From: Podochytrium sp. JEL0797 | Taxonomy: Eukaryota > Chytridiomycota > Chytridiomycetes > Chytridiales > Chytriomycetaceae | NCBI GenBank assembly: GCA_027596195.1 | Contig: JADGJG010000530.1 | Span: 1-17,084, forward strand | Length of the DNA: 17,084 nucleotides | Direction of reading: 5' to 3' | Shown here: positions 1 through 9,722 of the stretch, one piece after another | Layout of the letters: each line of letters begins with the position of its first letter | How positions within the stretch are numbered: the stretch's first letter is position 1 | Notes under the pieces: generated by a model | Seen by the model: only the letters and a program-made list of their open reading frames with translations | The model's database searches: none | What the model was told of the DNA's origin: nothing | Program-made: the position numbers and the translations under genes

Positions 1-17
1 TGCCAACGCCAACGGAA

Positions 18-28
18 GATGAGTCATC
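18..28. promoter_or_regulatory. Perfect palindromic AP-1/Gcn4-type bZIP site
   Basis: The 11-bp sequence GATGAGTCATC is a perfect palindrome and matches the consensus bound by Gcn4/AP-1 bZIP factors. It lies beyond the proposed stop of the CorA gene. It could belong to a gene outside the window or be a chance match, since one 9-11 bp match is weak evidence. Confidence 0.3.
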
Positions 29-143
29 TCTTTTTTTCTCAAAGATTTGCATATCTGACAATTCCGAAACGCGCTTCTTCTTCAAAAAATACAGTAGAGG
101 GTGGGGAAATGGGGAGGGTGCATAACAGGGGTCACGATTCCGT

Positions 144-2876
144 TTACGCGTTATGTTGTCGCCTTGGATGATGTTGCAGCTGAGGATAAGTGTGAGGTGA
201 ATGAGGTTGCTGAAGTAGGATGAATCGACTCCTCGGCCTCCTCCAACGGTTGAGGACATCTCCCTCATAATCTGCTTCATGAACGGTGCCTTCTCGTGAT
301 TCCGCGAAATTTCTTCTCTGCTCCATCGACCCACTCTTGATTGACGCGGACGGCACTTTCTTCTTCCAACCACTCCTCCTCCAATTAAACCCAATTCTAC
401 TCAGACCATTTTTTCTCTTTATCCGCATTCTTTTTATTTATATATATTTTGGTGGAAATGAGGAAGAGAAGTGCGACCGTCAATTTACATACTTTCGCAT
501 AAGGAAATACGATCCACCCGCAATCACACCCATGCAACTCACAATTCCAAAAAACCACACGAGACTCTCGCCTTCCTCCCCGGGAACCTTGACGTTCATT
601 CCCCATAATCCTGTACCCACAAAAAACGCGGTTTGTTTAGATTGAGAAAGCGAGAGAGAGAGAGAGAGAGACAGGAAAAAACAAACCTGTAATGATATTC
701 AAGGGCACCAAAATGGACGCGAGCGCCGTCATGCGCATCACAACGTCGTTTGTGCGGTTCGACGCTTGCGTGATTTCAATCGAAATCTGCGCGAGGTAGT
801 TCGAATGTGACCGCGTGAGTGTCTTTTCGCAGTGATTGAGGTTTTGAACCATCGTGATAATGTGGTCTGTTGGACGAGCGCGTGCGAGAGATAATACACG
901 TTTTTGAGTTGCTTTTTCTGCTAGTGGGGTGGTGGTGCAATGTACCTTGGATATCGCCCAAATACAACGTCGTTTCGCTCTCAGGTGCAAGCCGTTGAGC
1001 ACACCGTTTGATGACGGCCTTGATGACATCGGCTTTCGTGATCAACAACCTTAACAGCATCATGACGCGTTTTCGTGCGTGTCCGATTCGTCGCAGCATA
1101 TCGCTCTGTTATAAAAATGTAATTGAGGTTGGGGGAAGGGGTATGTTAGAAATTGTAACGCGCCTAACAGCACAAAACGATATCAAAACTCGCACCTGCT
1201 CCCGCTCCTTCAAAATCAACACCAATTCGTCAATTGCATCCACTTCGAGCTCAATGTGCCGCAGGGAAGGCATGATTCCGTCCGTGACGTCGTCAATGAG
1301 AGCGTAATTGATCCAATCGGACGTGATGCTGGATCCATACACGCGCAGTTGTTCGATGCGTCGCAAAACATTGTTGAGGTGAATAATGGGTTGAAAGTGG
1401 AACTAAGAAAAATCGGAGGTGAATTTGAGGTGGACGGGTTGCACCGGCGAAAAAAGATCCCCATCCGCAAATACTCACAGTCAACACACACTCGCGAAAC
1501 ACCACAATATATACATTAATCGGCTGCATGTACTTCAGACTATACTGATCCGAATCAAAACTACGAATCGTGACGAAATCGTACCCAGGAAACGTTTCGC
1601 ACTTTTCGCGCGTTTCTTCCGTGAGAATGTCTTCGGTCGTCAACGGATGTATTTTGAACACGCGCGCGAGGGTCGACAGTTCATCGTTGGTTGGGTTGCA
1701 CACGTCGAGCCAGAACGGGCCCGATCGGAGGATATCATTGATGGAATTGGGGGGAAAGATGGCAAACGGGAGCGTTTCGAAAAAAGGGGAGCGGATTGTG
1801 GATGTGAGGTCGGAGTGGAACATGAAGCGTTCGGTTTGCTGTTGGTAAAAGAATTCGGCGTGGTGGTGTCGCGGCTCTCGGCGATGTTGTTGGAGGAAGG
1901 TGGGTGGAGAGTGTGGAGAGGGTTTTTGCGATTGCGTGTAGGTTTTGTAGAGTTCGGAATTGCGGGTCTGGGCTTCAGTGAGATGGTCAGAAATGGCCGA
2001 GTAATCAAGCTCGTGGGAATTTCGAAAGGCGGGGAAGTCGGAGCTGTGATCTGTTTGTTTCAAGCATTAGAAATGTGGATGGGTTGTGTGACTCGTTTGA
2101 GGCAGGAGATTGTTGGATTCGAATCCATCAAGTGGCACGCATGCCTGGAAGATGGGATCGAAAATGGATGCTTGGCATACCTTCGTCATCTCCATTTCTG
2201 TCGCTAAAGGGATTATTCGCATCGTGGTCAGCATCTGCATCGTGGACAGGGTTGATTTCGAGCAGCAGAGAGTCGGTCAGGATGTGGGTGTCGTTTTCGA
2301 TGCTGCTGAGGTCGTCTGTGTCTGTGTCTTGACGCAGCAGCGGATTCGAGGCAGCTGCGGCTAAAGAGGCAGCTCTGTACGAGGCGGAGAGAAGGCTGGA
2401 GCTGCTGTCTTTGCTGGTGGAGGCGGCAGGGCGCTCTTGGTTCAGGGGCAGCGTTGCGGCGTTGTTGCGTGGCGGCGAGTGCTGCACGTTGCCGAGAGAC
2501 GTGCGTAGGAGCCGCGAGGCGCGTGCGCGCAGCTGGGCGGCAGCGGCGGCGGGCGACGGTGACGCCTCCTTGTCTTTGTGCGTGAAACTCAGGTCGCGCG
2601 AAAACGACGCTGCCGCAGACACGTCTGGATTGAAGGGCGTCGCGTCGTCGCTGCCTGGCTTTGTGGGAGTCTGCAGCGACGCGTGGCTCGAGCTGCTGCT
2701 GCTGCGGCTGCCGCTGTTGCCATGCGCAAACTGCTTTGACGTGTGAGTATCACTCGCTATGCCTAGCACATTCTAGCACATCCTAGCAAATCCTAGCGAA
2801 ATACTCTCTGCCGCACCTTGGATTCATCGCTAGACCGCACATTGAGAAGTGGTTCGCTTTCTCCTTTCAACGGCAT
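144..2876 (-). CDS. CorA-family Mg2+ transporter (Alr1/Mnr2 type), 8 exons, about 700 aa
   Basis: Exons (complement): 2817..2876, 2181..2733, 1479..2050, 1196..1402, 946..1105, 687..866, 493..610, 144..396; phases agree throughout (2103 nt). CorA proteins are pentameric channels for Mg2+ and other divalent cations; fungal Alr1 is at the plasma membrane and Mnr2 in the vacuole. Residues 1-204 are a Ser/Ala-rich, probably disordered cytosolic N-terminus. The soluble CorA domain follows (DILTEET, YIVVFRE, KEREQ/SDMLRR, then YLGDIQ/DHIITMVQNLNH across splice joins). TM1 ends in the diagnostic LWGMN at residues 579-583, and TM2 is about 594-616. The start ATG at 2876 comes from a 60-nt first exon encoding MPLKGESEPLLN; exon 2 alone has no in-frame ATG. 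The Alr1/Mnr2 class is certain, but which paralogue is not. The last exon is the weak part: a second frame is open from 400 to the window edge, so the C-terminus may differ. Confidence 0.9.
652..671. repeat. (GA)10 microsatellite in a CorA-gene intron
   Basis: Ten GA units lie in the 611..686 intron of the CorA gene. On the coding strand this is a CT tract between the donor and the acceptor. It is one of three intronic dinucleotide repeats in the window. Confidence 0.9.
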
Positions 2877-2890
2877 TTTTCAAACAAAAA
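2877..2890. promoter_or_regulatory. 14-bp spacer between divergent start codons
   Basis: The CorA ATG (complement 2876..2874) and the myosin ATG (2891..2893) are separated by 14 A/T-rich bases. Both ATGs have an A at -3. A core promoter cannot fit here, so transcription of each gene must start inside the other gene's first exon or intron, or the transcripts must overlap. No in-frame upstream ATG is available to move either start outward. Confidence 0.65.
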
Positions 2891-5800
2891 ATGGCTGAAG
2901 AAATCCCAGTGGCCGAGGACCCCCTGGCCCAATTCGAGAAGGTGCGCCCCGCACACGTCCGCCCCACTCTACCCCATTCGCTTACTCACACCCCGCAACC
3001 ACCACACAGGGCACTAAAGCCTGGTTCCCAGACCCGCACGAGGGCTGGATCGTGGCCACAGTCAAAGACAAAGCCACCACCGCTGATGCCGTCAAGATCC
3101 GCTTCGACTCGACCCGCGGTGACAGAGACACGCTCGCCAAAGTATGTGCTCTCTCCCCTGCTTCGCTGCCCCGTTCCGAGTTGCGCACTTGGTTCCCATC
3201 AGAGACGAGATTGCCACCCAATTTGGAGATGGTCCATCTCATCTCCAGTTTTCGCTCCCATCTGCTGAGCCTTGACTCGCTTGGTATCCGAACATCCGAA
3301 TTCGTCTTGTTGCCGTGTGTCCAGAGAAAGTCCCACGAGCCTGAGACCCCTCCACTCGAAAATAAAATCTATCTCACGATGTCGACCCGCCCCCCATACT
3401 CATTTCTCTGATTGCACGCGAACGAACGTCAAAAACCAATCACTCACTCTCCTTATCCACCCAACAACAACACACTGCAGGAAATCGTGTTCGAATCCAC
3501 CTTCAAAGCCCTGCAAGCGAACAAATACGCGTCCCTACCCCCTCTCAAAAATCCACCCATGCTCGAAGGGATCGACGACTTGTCGAATCTGTCGTACCTT
3601 CATGAGTACGTATCTTTTTTGATGTTCTTTCTGGCAAGGAAAACATGCGCGAGAGAGCCCGAATTTGTGCGATTGGAGCGAAATGGACCTTTACGCGAAT
3701 GGATTACCATTATACATTGTTGTGCTTCTGGAATGCGGCGCTGTATTGTGTCTTTTTTGGGGCTTGTGTGACTTCAAGTCCCGGCGGTGATCTGGCGAGA
3801 AAACGCACATGGGGGGTGGTGGGGAGATGCTATGTGAGAGACGGAGCATTGCTGGGACAAGCTCGCCTACATAGCGGCTGGGTTGCGAGGATGTTTTAGC
3901 CAGGGCGCTGGCGCCGGCTCCCTCACTTTCAGTTCCATTCTAACCGACGCGAAAATGAAATAGGCCTGCCGTCCTCCACAACATTCGCCTTCGGTACCTC
4001 CAAGAGCAAATCTACACATACTCTGGCCTTGTGTTGATTGCCATGAACCCGTTCCAGAGACTCGCGTTGTATTCCAGTGATATCATGCGGTAAGATTTTT
4101 TGTTTTATCGCGCCTTTCCTCCCCTCTTCTCGCATTTGAATCTGGACTCACACTTCTTTTTTGTGACCAGTGAATATTCTGGCAAACACCGCGGCGAGTT
4201 GGAACCCCATTTGGTAACCTTTTCCCCCTGAGCCCGTCTTTCTCTTCCATTCGCCACCTCCCTCGTTCTTTCATCTGATTCTAAAACAAAACTTCACTTT
4301 CTTGCAACCTTCCAACAGTTTGCTGTCGCCGAAGAAGCCTACCGCACCATGATTCGCGACAAACGGAACCAATCCATTATCGTGAGTGGAGAATCCGGAG
4401 CAGGGAAGACGCAGAGTGCCAAGTACATTATGCGGTACTTTGCAACGGTGGACAACCTCGAAGGGGGGGGAAACGGTGTAGCTGGCGGGTCGATTCGCTC
4501 CGGAGTTGAAGGGAAGGACGGCAAAAGTGGTGGAGGGATTAGTGAGATTGAGGAGGCTGTGCTGAGTACGAATCCTATTTTGGAGGTTTGTTGTTTCGTT
4601 TTTGTGTGTGTGTGTGTGTGTGTGTGGGAAAAAATTGTGTCTGATATCTAATTGGGATTCGCTCAGTCGTTTGGAAATTCGAAAACGACGCGTAACGATA
4701 ACAGTTCTCGGTTCGGAAAGTACATTGAGATTCTGTTTTCGAAACCCAGTGGGCCGACAAAGAATGTGAATATTGTTGGGGCTCGGATTCGCACGTATCT
4801 GTTGGAGAGGAGTCGTTTGATTTTTAAACCGGCTTATGGTAAGCGACCCGTTTCGTTTCTGCTCTAGGATTTCGACTGACGGCCTGTTTTTTTTCACACG
4901 ACAAAAGAACGAAACTACCACATTTTCTACCAACTATGCGCCGCTGTTCCTGCCGCTGAACGCAAGGAGCTCGGACTCGGCCGTTGGAACGAGTTCCATT
5001 ACCTCAACCAGGGCGGGTCCGGTGCGATTCATGGGTTCGACGATGCGGCCGAGTTTGCCGTCACGCAACAGGCCTTGTCGACGATTGGGATTTCGGTATC
5101 GATGCAATGGTGAGTGTTTTTTTATTGGAATGCTTGCCCAGAAAGCTGACTTTCCTCTCTCTCCCAAAGGTCCATTTTCAAAATCTGCGCGGCCCTCTTG
5201 CACATTGGAAACATCAAAATCGAGAGCCACCGCGACGGCGAATCCTCCATCACCGACACAGACCCTGCCCTCGCGCACGCGTGCAAACTGCTCCAAATTG
5301 ACGCGACCCAGTTTGCCAAATGGATCACCAAAAAGCAAATGACGACGCGCAGTGAAAAAATCACATCGAATCTCAACGCGTACCAAGCGACTGTGGGACG
5401 CGACAGTGTGGCCAAGTATATTTACACGTTGTTGTTTGATTGGCTCGTGCGTGTGATTAATGCGAATTTGTGGCGCGATGAAGCGGCGGAGACGGCGAAG
5501 GGGGGCGAGTTTGGGAAACCGGGGGGTGGTTGTTTTATTGGGGTGTTGGATATTTATGGGTTTGAGCATTTCAAGACGAATTCGTTTGAGCAGTTTTGTA
5601 TCGTGAGTGTTTTTGTTGTTTTGTTGGGGTGTGTTGAGCTGGTTCGATAACTGATTTCTCTCCATCCTCGGTCATCAACAGAACTACGCCAACGAAAAGC
5701 TCCAGCAAGAATTCAACCAACACGTGTTCAAACTCGAGCAAGAGGAATACGTGGCCGAAAAGATCCAATGGTCCTTCATTGACTTCAACGACAACCAGCC

Positions 5801-8800
5801 CTGCATCGACCTGATTGAAGGCAAACTCGGTATCCTCGACCTGCTGGACGAAGAGTCGCGGTTGCCGTCTGGAAGCGACGGATCGTTGATTACGAAGCTG
5901 TATCAGCGGTTCGATGGTGGCAAGCACAAGTTTTTCCAAAAGCCGCGGTTCGGACAGACGGCGTTTACTGTCAAGCATTATGCTGTGGATGTGACGTATG
6001 AGATTGAGGCGTTTATTGAAAAGAACAAGGATACCGTTTCGGATGAGCAGTTGGGGGTGTTGAATGTGTCTGAGTTTGGGTTCTTGAAGGAGGTGTTGCA
6101 TATTGAGGAGCCGGTTGCTGCTGTGGAGGTGTGTTGTGTATCTTTTTATCGAGTTTTGTGGAAACGGTGTTGACAGTTTTTGGTCAGGCCCCAAGTCGCA
6201 TGTCCATGATGGCGCAAGTCAAGAAACCCACGCTCGGCACCATCTTCCGAGGCTCCCTCGTGAACCTCATGACCACGCTCCGCCACACACAAGTCCACTA
6301 CATCCGCTGCATCAAACCGAACCACACGAAAACCGCGTTCGGTTTCGAACCACAACTCGTGCTCTCCCAACTCCGCGCGTGCGGGGTCCTCGAAACGATC
6401 CGCATCTCATGCGCAGGGTACCCTTCCCGCTGGACGTTCCAAGAATTCAGCGACCGATACTACATTCTCGTCCCCAGTACGCAATGGTGCCAAGACGCGC
6501 GCCAACTCACGCACCGGATTGTGTCGTACAAGATCCAGAACCCGGATTTGTGCCAACTCGGACTCACGAAAATCTTTTTCCGCGCGGGACAGCTTGCGAG
6601 TTTGGAGAAGCAGCGGAGTGACAAGTTGAGGTATTGTGTGGTGTTGATTCAAAAGAATATTCGGCGGTTTGTGTATCGGCAGGAGTTTTTGAGGAGGAGG
6701 GAGGCGGCTGTTGCGATTCAGACTGGTAAATTGTGTTTTTTTTGCATGAGAGGGGACGATCACAAACTGATTTGCATCTGTTTCATCCACCAGCTTTCCG
6801 TGGCTACCAAGCGCGCGTGTTGTACAAACAAGAACGCGAAAACCGCGCCGCCATCAAAATCCAAACCGCTTTCCGTCGCCACGCGGCCATGAAACACCTC
6901 TCCGCCAAACTTGACGCCATCATCCTCATCCAATCCACGTTCCGCATGCGTCAAGCCATGCTCCAGTACCGCGACATGAGACTGCGCGGCGGGGCCGTCA
7001 AAATCCAAAGCGCGTTCCGCGGATACCAAACGCGCAAGGAGTACCGCAAATCCGTGCAACTCATTGTCCTCCTCCAAAGCAGTCTTCGTCGCAAACAGGC
7101 TGTTGCGGCGTACAAGGTTCTTCAGGTGGAAGCCAAGAGTGTGGGCAAGCTCAAGGAGTTGAACTACACGCTCGAAAACAAGGTGGTTGAGTTGAGTGTG
7201 AGTGTTAAAAACTATGGTACCGAGAACCGCGCGTTGAGTGACAAGGTTGTGAATTTGGAGAGTCAGTTGGTGTCGTGGAAGGAAAAGTTTGCGCGGATGG
7301 AGCATGCGTCCAAGGTTGCTGGGGAGGGAAGTTCTGAGGTGAAGGCGGAGTTGAGGGCGGCGGTGGAGGCGAAGGAGGGGTTGCAGAGGGAGGTGGATCG
7401 GTTTGGGGTTGAGATGCACAAGAAGGATGTTGTGGTTGCGTCGTTGCAGAGTGAGGTGGCGAAGGTTAGGGACGAGTTGCGTAAGGTGAAGGAGGAGTTG
7501 TTGAGAGCGCCACCCGTCGTATCGGCTGCTGCGACTGCGCCAGTTTCTGTCAAGACGGACGACAGTTTGACAGTGTTGGCGCTTCGCAAGGAGAACACCC
7601 AGTTGCGCGAGCAAGTCAACAAGCTCAGCATGGACCTCGAAAAGGCGCCTGTTTCGTCCCTGTCGTTGAGTGACTCTACCTCTCGGTTGGAGGCTTCCAG
7701 ATCGCAGCCAAGGTCGGCGACCAAAAACGTGGAAACGTCGTCGGCGGTGTCTGGCGGTCCTCGCGGATCTGTCGAATTCACGGTGAGGAGCGACAAAGTT
7801 CAATCCCTCCACCACGTTGATTTGCCATACTTGATTGCGTCTTTGACTGGTCTCTTGTGCATACTCGGACTCCGGCTGTTGGACCAGTTGGTCTTCAGCC
7901 AGATATGAGTGGTGTTCGGGCTTCTGGAGCAAAATGATCATGCTATGTTGCTACTTTCACCTTTGTTGTTCCCCTTCCCTCCCCTTTCCTTCCCACTCTT
8001 CTTGTTTGTTGTTATTTTCGGGGACGAGGCTCATTGCTTGGAGCTGCTTTATTACCCATATGTTATCCTTTTTTCCTTTTCATGCTATACACTAGAATAA
8101 ACGTTTTTTTTCGCTCCCTTTTCCCCTACCCCACCTCTCCAAATTAGAAACCAACCCCTTCTTTTGACGATAAGGCTTTGGAAGATGAAATCATTGATTC
8201 TTTGATCACGAACCTCCGGATTCCGCTCCCGAGCACCCAAACGGTTGCCACGCGGCCCGAGATTTTCTTCCCGGCGCATTTGATTGGATTGTCGATGAAG
8301 ACGTTGCTGCTATACAACTTGGGATCGAGGACGCAGACGATTATGAGCGATATTACGACGGGTGAGTTGACGCGGTTTTTTTCTTCGGTCACTGATTCGC
8401 TCACACCAACATAAAACAGCCATCCAACTCCTCACCAAACGATTCGAAGACGACTACGTCTCTGCATTCTGGCTCTCCAACTGTTTCGAGCTCACATGCA
8501 TCTCGAAATTCATTCAACAACAAATGGAGACGCGGTACCGTTCTGAATTCGAGGGGTCCGAGACGGAAGTCACGTTGGTCAAGGTCCAAACGGACTTGAG
8601 TGATATTCTGAATGATATTTATACGGGGTGGGTGAAGGTTTTGAAGAGACGGTTGTCGAATATGATTGTGCCGGCTGTGGTGGAGAATCAGTCGCTTCCT
8701 GCTTATATGAGGTGAGGAGGCTGATGATATGTTTTTTCCTTTCTGTCATCTCGATCTCTGAACGTTTGTTTTGCTGTTTTGGAAACAGCAAACAATCGGG

Positions 8801-9633
8801 CGCATCGTGGTCCAAAGTCGGAAAAACACCGGGAGGCACGCAATTCAAAATTGAGCAGCTTCTCAACTTTTTGACCAAACTTTCCAAAACTCTCAAGTGC
8901 TATTACATGCATGAGAAAATGTCGGCGCAGATTTTGACCGAGTTGGTGCGTGCGATTGGGGTGTCTAGTTTCAATCACATTTTGGTCCGGAAAAACTTTT
9001 GCAATTGGAAGAGGGGGATGCAGTTGCAGTATAATGTGCAGAGGTTGGAGGAGTGGTGTCAGATTCAGCAGATTCCGGAAGGTGAGAGTTTTTTTGCTAC
9101 TTTTTTTTTCCTCGTATTCTGACCGTGTCGTTGTCCTGGCTTGATTCAGCTATGGTACATCTTCAGCATTTCAAACAGGCGGCCAAGCTTCTGATTTTGC
9201 TCAAGTCTCCGCCGTCGGATCCCGATATTCTGTTCAAGGAGTGAGTGTTTTCAAGAGATGTTTTTTTTTCGACCGGAAGATTCTGACGTCAACCACCAGA
9301 TGCTCCCAATTGAACGGAACGCAGATCAAAAAGCTGCTTCTTTCTTACTATGCGACCGACTTTGATTCACCTGTAAGTTCTCTCGTCTTTTTCTGGCGAC
9401 AGATTGCAGCTGAGCTAAAAAAAATTCAAAATCAACAGCTTCCTCCCAAGCTTGTGCACATCATCAACTCGCGTGCAGGACCCAGCGATGAATCTTCTTC
9501 CGTTCAGTTGTCGTTAGACTTGGAAAGGATGCCCGAGTTTGAGCAGCCGCGTTGGCAGCCGTTGGTTTCAGGGATTGATTCGTTCGTGCCGCAATGGATA
9601 TCATTGCCGCACATTCAAGCTCTCCTCGAGTAA
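2891..9633 (+). CDS. MYO2: Class V myosin heavy chain, 18 exons, about 1560 aa
   Basis: Exons: 2891..2941, 3010..3141, 3481..3605, 3964..4089, 4171..4213, 4319..4585, 4667..4838, 4908..5109, 5170..5602, 5682..6128, 6188..6725, 6794..7782, 8148..8361, 8420..8711, 8789..9081, 9150..9240, 9300..9372, 9439..9633 (4683 nt, in frame). This is an actin motor that carries vesicles, organelles and secretory cargo toward growth sites. Visible landmarks: P-loop GESGAGKT at 183-190, switch I region NDNSSRFGK at 258-266, switch II DIYGFE at 500-505, actin-binding HYIRCIKPN, and six IQ motifs at about 815-965 that bind calmodulin or light chains. A coiled coil follows (about 970-1120). The C-terminal dilute/globular tail (about 1190-1540) includes [14 protein letters not shown] and SAFWLSN. 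Length matches yeast Myo2 (about 1574 aa). A Gly-rich insert lies at about residues 215-235. MYO2 is a family label; orthology was not tested. Confidence 0.95.
3142..3480 (+). other. Long intron 2 of the myosin gene (339 nt)
   Basis: The donor is gtatgt after GCCAAA and the acceptor is CTGCAG. Most of the gene's introns are 58-105 nt, so this one is about four times longer. Its first 270 nt remain open in the exon-2 frame, with a stop at 3409..3411. It also contains an AATAAA at 3361..3366. I see no RNA gene in it. Confidence 0.75.
3606..3963 (+). other. Long intron 3 of the myosin gene (358 nt)
   Basis: The donor is gtacgt after CATGA and the acceptor is AATAG, rejoining [10 protein letters not shown]. 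It is richer in G than the other introns and has a GC-rich inverted motif near 3904-3920. No coding exon or recognisable ncRNA was seen inside. Confidence 0.75.
4603..4626 (+). repeat. (TG)12 microsatellite in myosin intron 6
   Basis: Twelve TG units start 17 nt downstream of the donor of the 81-nt intron 4586..4666. Confidence 0.95.
7783..7908 (+). other. Read-through extension of myosin exon 12: 41 codons with a hydrophobic tail
   Basis: If the 365-nt intron 12 (7783..8147) is retained, the frame continues for 41 codons to a TGA at 7906..7908. These codons encode a hydrophobic stretch, [20 protein letters not shown], close to the new C-terminus. An AATAAA at 8096..8101 could serve as a polyadenylation signal. 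The full-length model splices the segment out using donor gtgagg and an acceptor after AAATTAG, joining GSVEFT to KPTPSFDD in frame. Whether both products exist cannot be told from DNA. Confidence 0.4.
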
Positions 9634-9722
9634 TCGAGTTTTAAAATCGTATTTTTTGTATTCGTTTTTATTCAGCAAATAAAGAAAAGAAGGAGAAAGG
9701 AAAATGGCATAACCCTCCTTCC
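9634..9722. terminator. Shared 3' region of convergent genes with a polyA signal on each strand
   Basis: The 89 bp between two convergent stop codons carries AATAAA on the plus strand (9678..9683, for the myosin) and AATAAA on the minus strand (9672..9667, for the vWA gene). The two signals lie within about 17 bp of each other, so the 3' UTRs very likely overlap. Confidence 0.7.

Noticed and set aside
1419..2207. 262-aa plus-strand open frame opposite the CorA soluble domain
   Set aside because: The minus strand encodes recognisable CorA sequence here with matching splice phases; the plus frame resembles nothing known and spans the CorA introns.
3606..3963. Possible box C/D snoRNA in myosin intron 3
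   Set aside because: There is a loose TGATGTT near the start but no convincing box D partner and no terminal stem.
4934..5665. 243-aa minus-strand open frame opposite the myosin motor
   Set aside because: It is a shadow of exons 8 and 9, which carry conserved motor motifs including DIYGFE.
6760..7941. 393-aa open frame antisense to the myosin IQ and coiled-coil exon
   Set aside because: It mirrors a strongly supported exon with clear IQ motifs. Its peptide is Leu/Arg/His-rich low complexity, as expected of a reverse-complement shadow frame.
8148..9633. The dilute domain as a separate gene downstream of a truncated myosin
   Set aside because: The frame immediately before 8148 is a stop inside AAATTAG, there is no suitable ATG before the domain, and exon 12 joins it in phase, giving the normal class V length. 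An alternative isoform remains possible and is reported.
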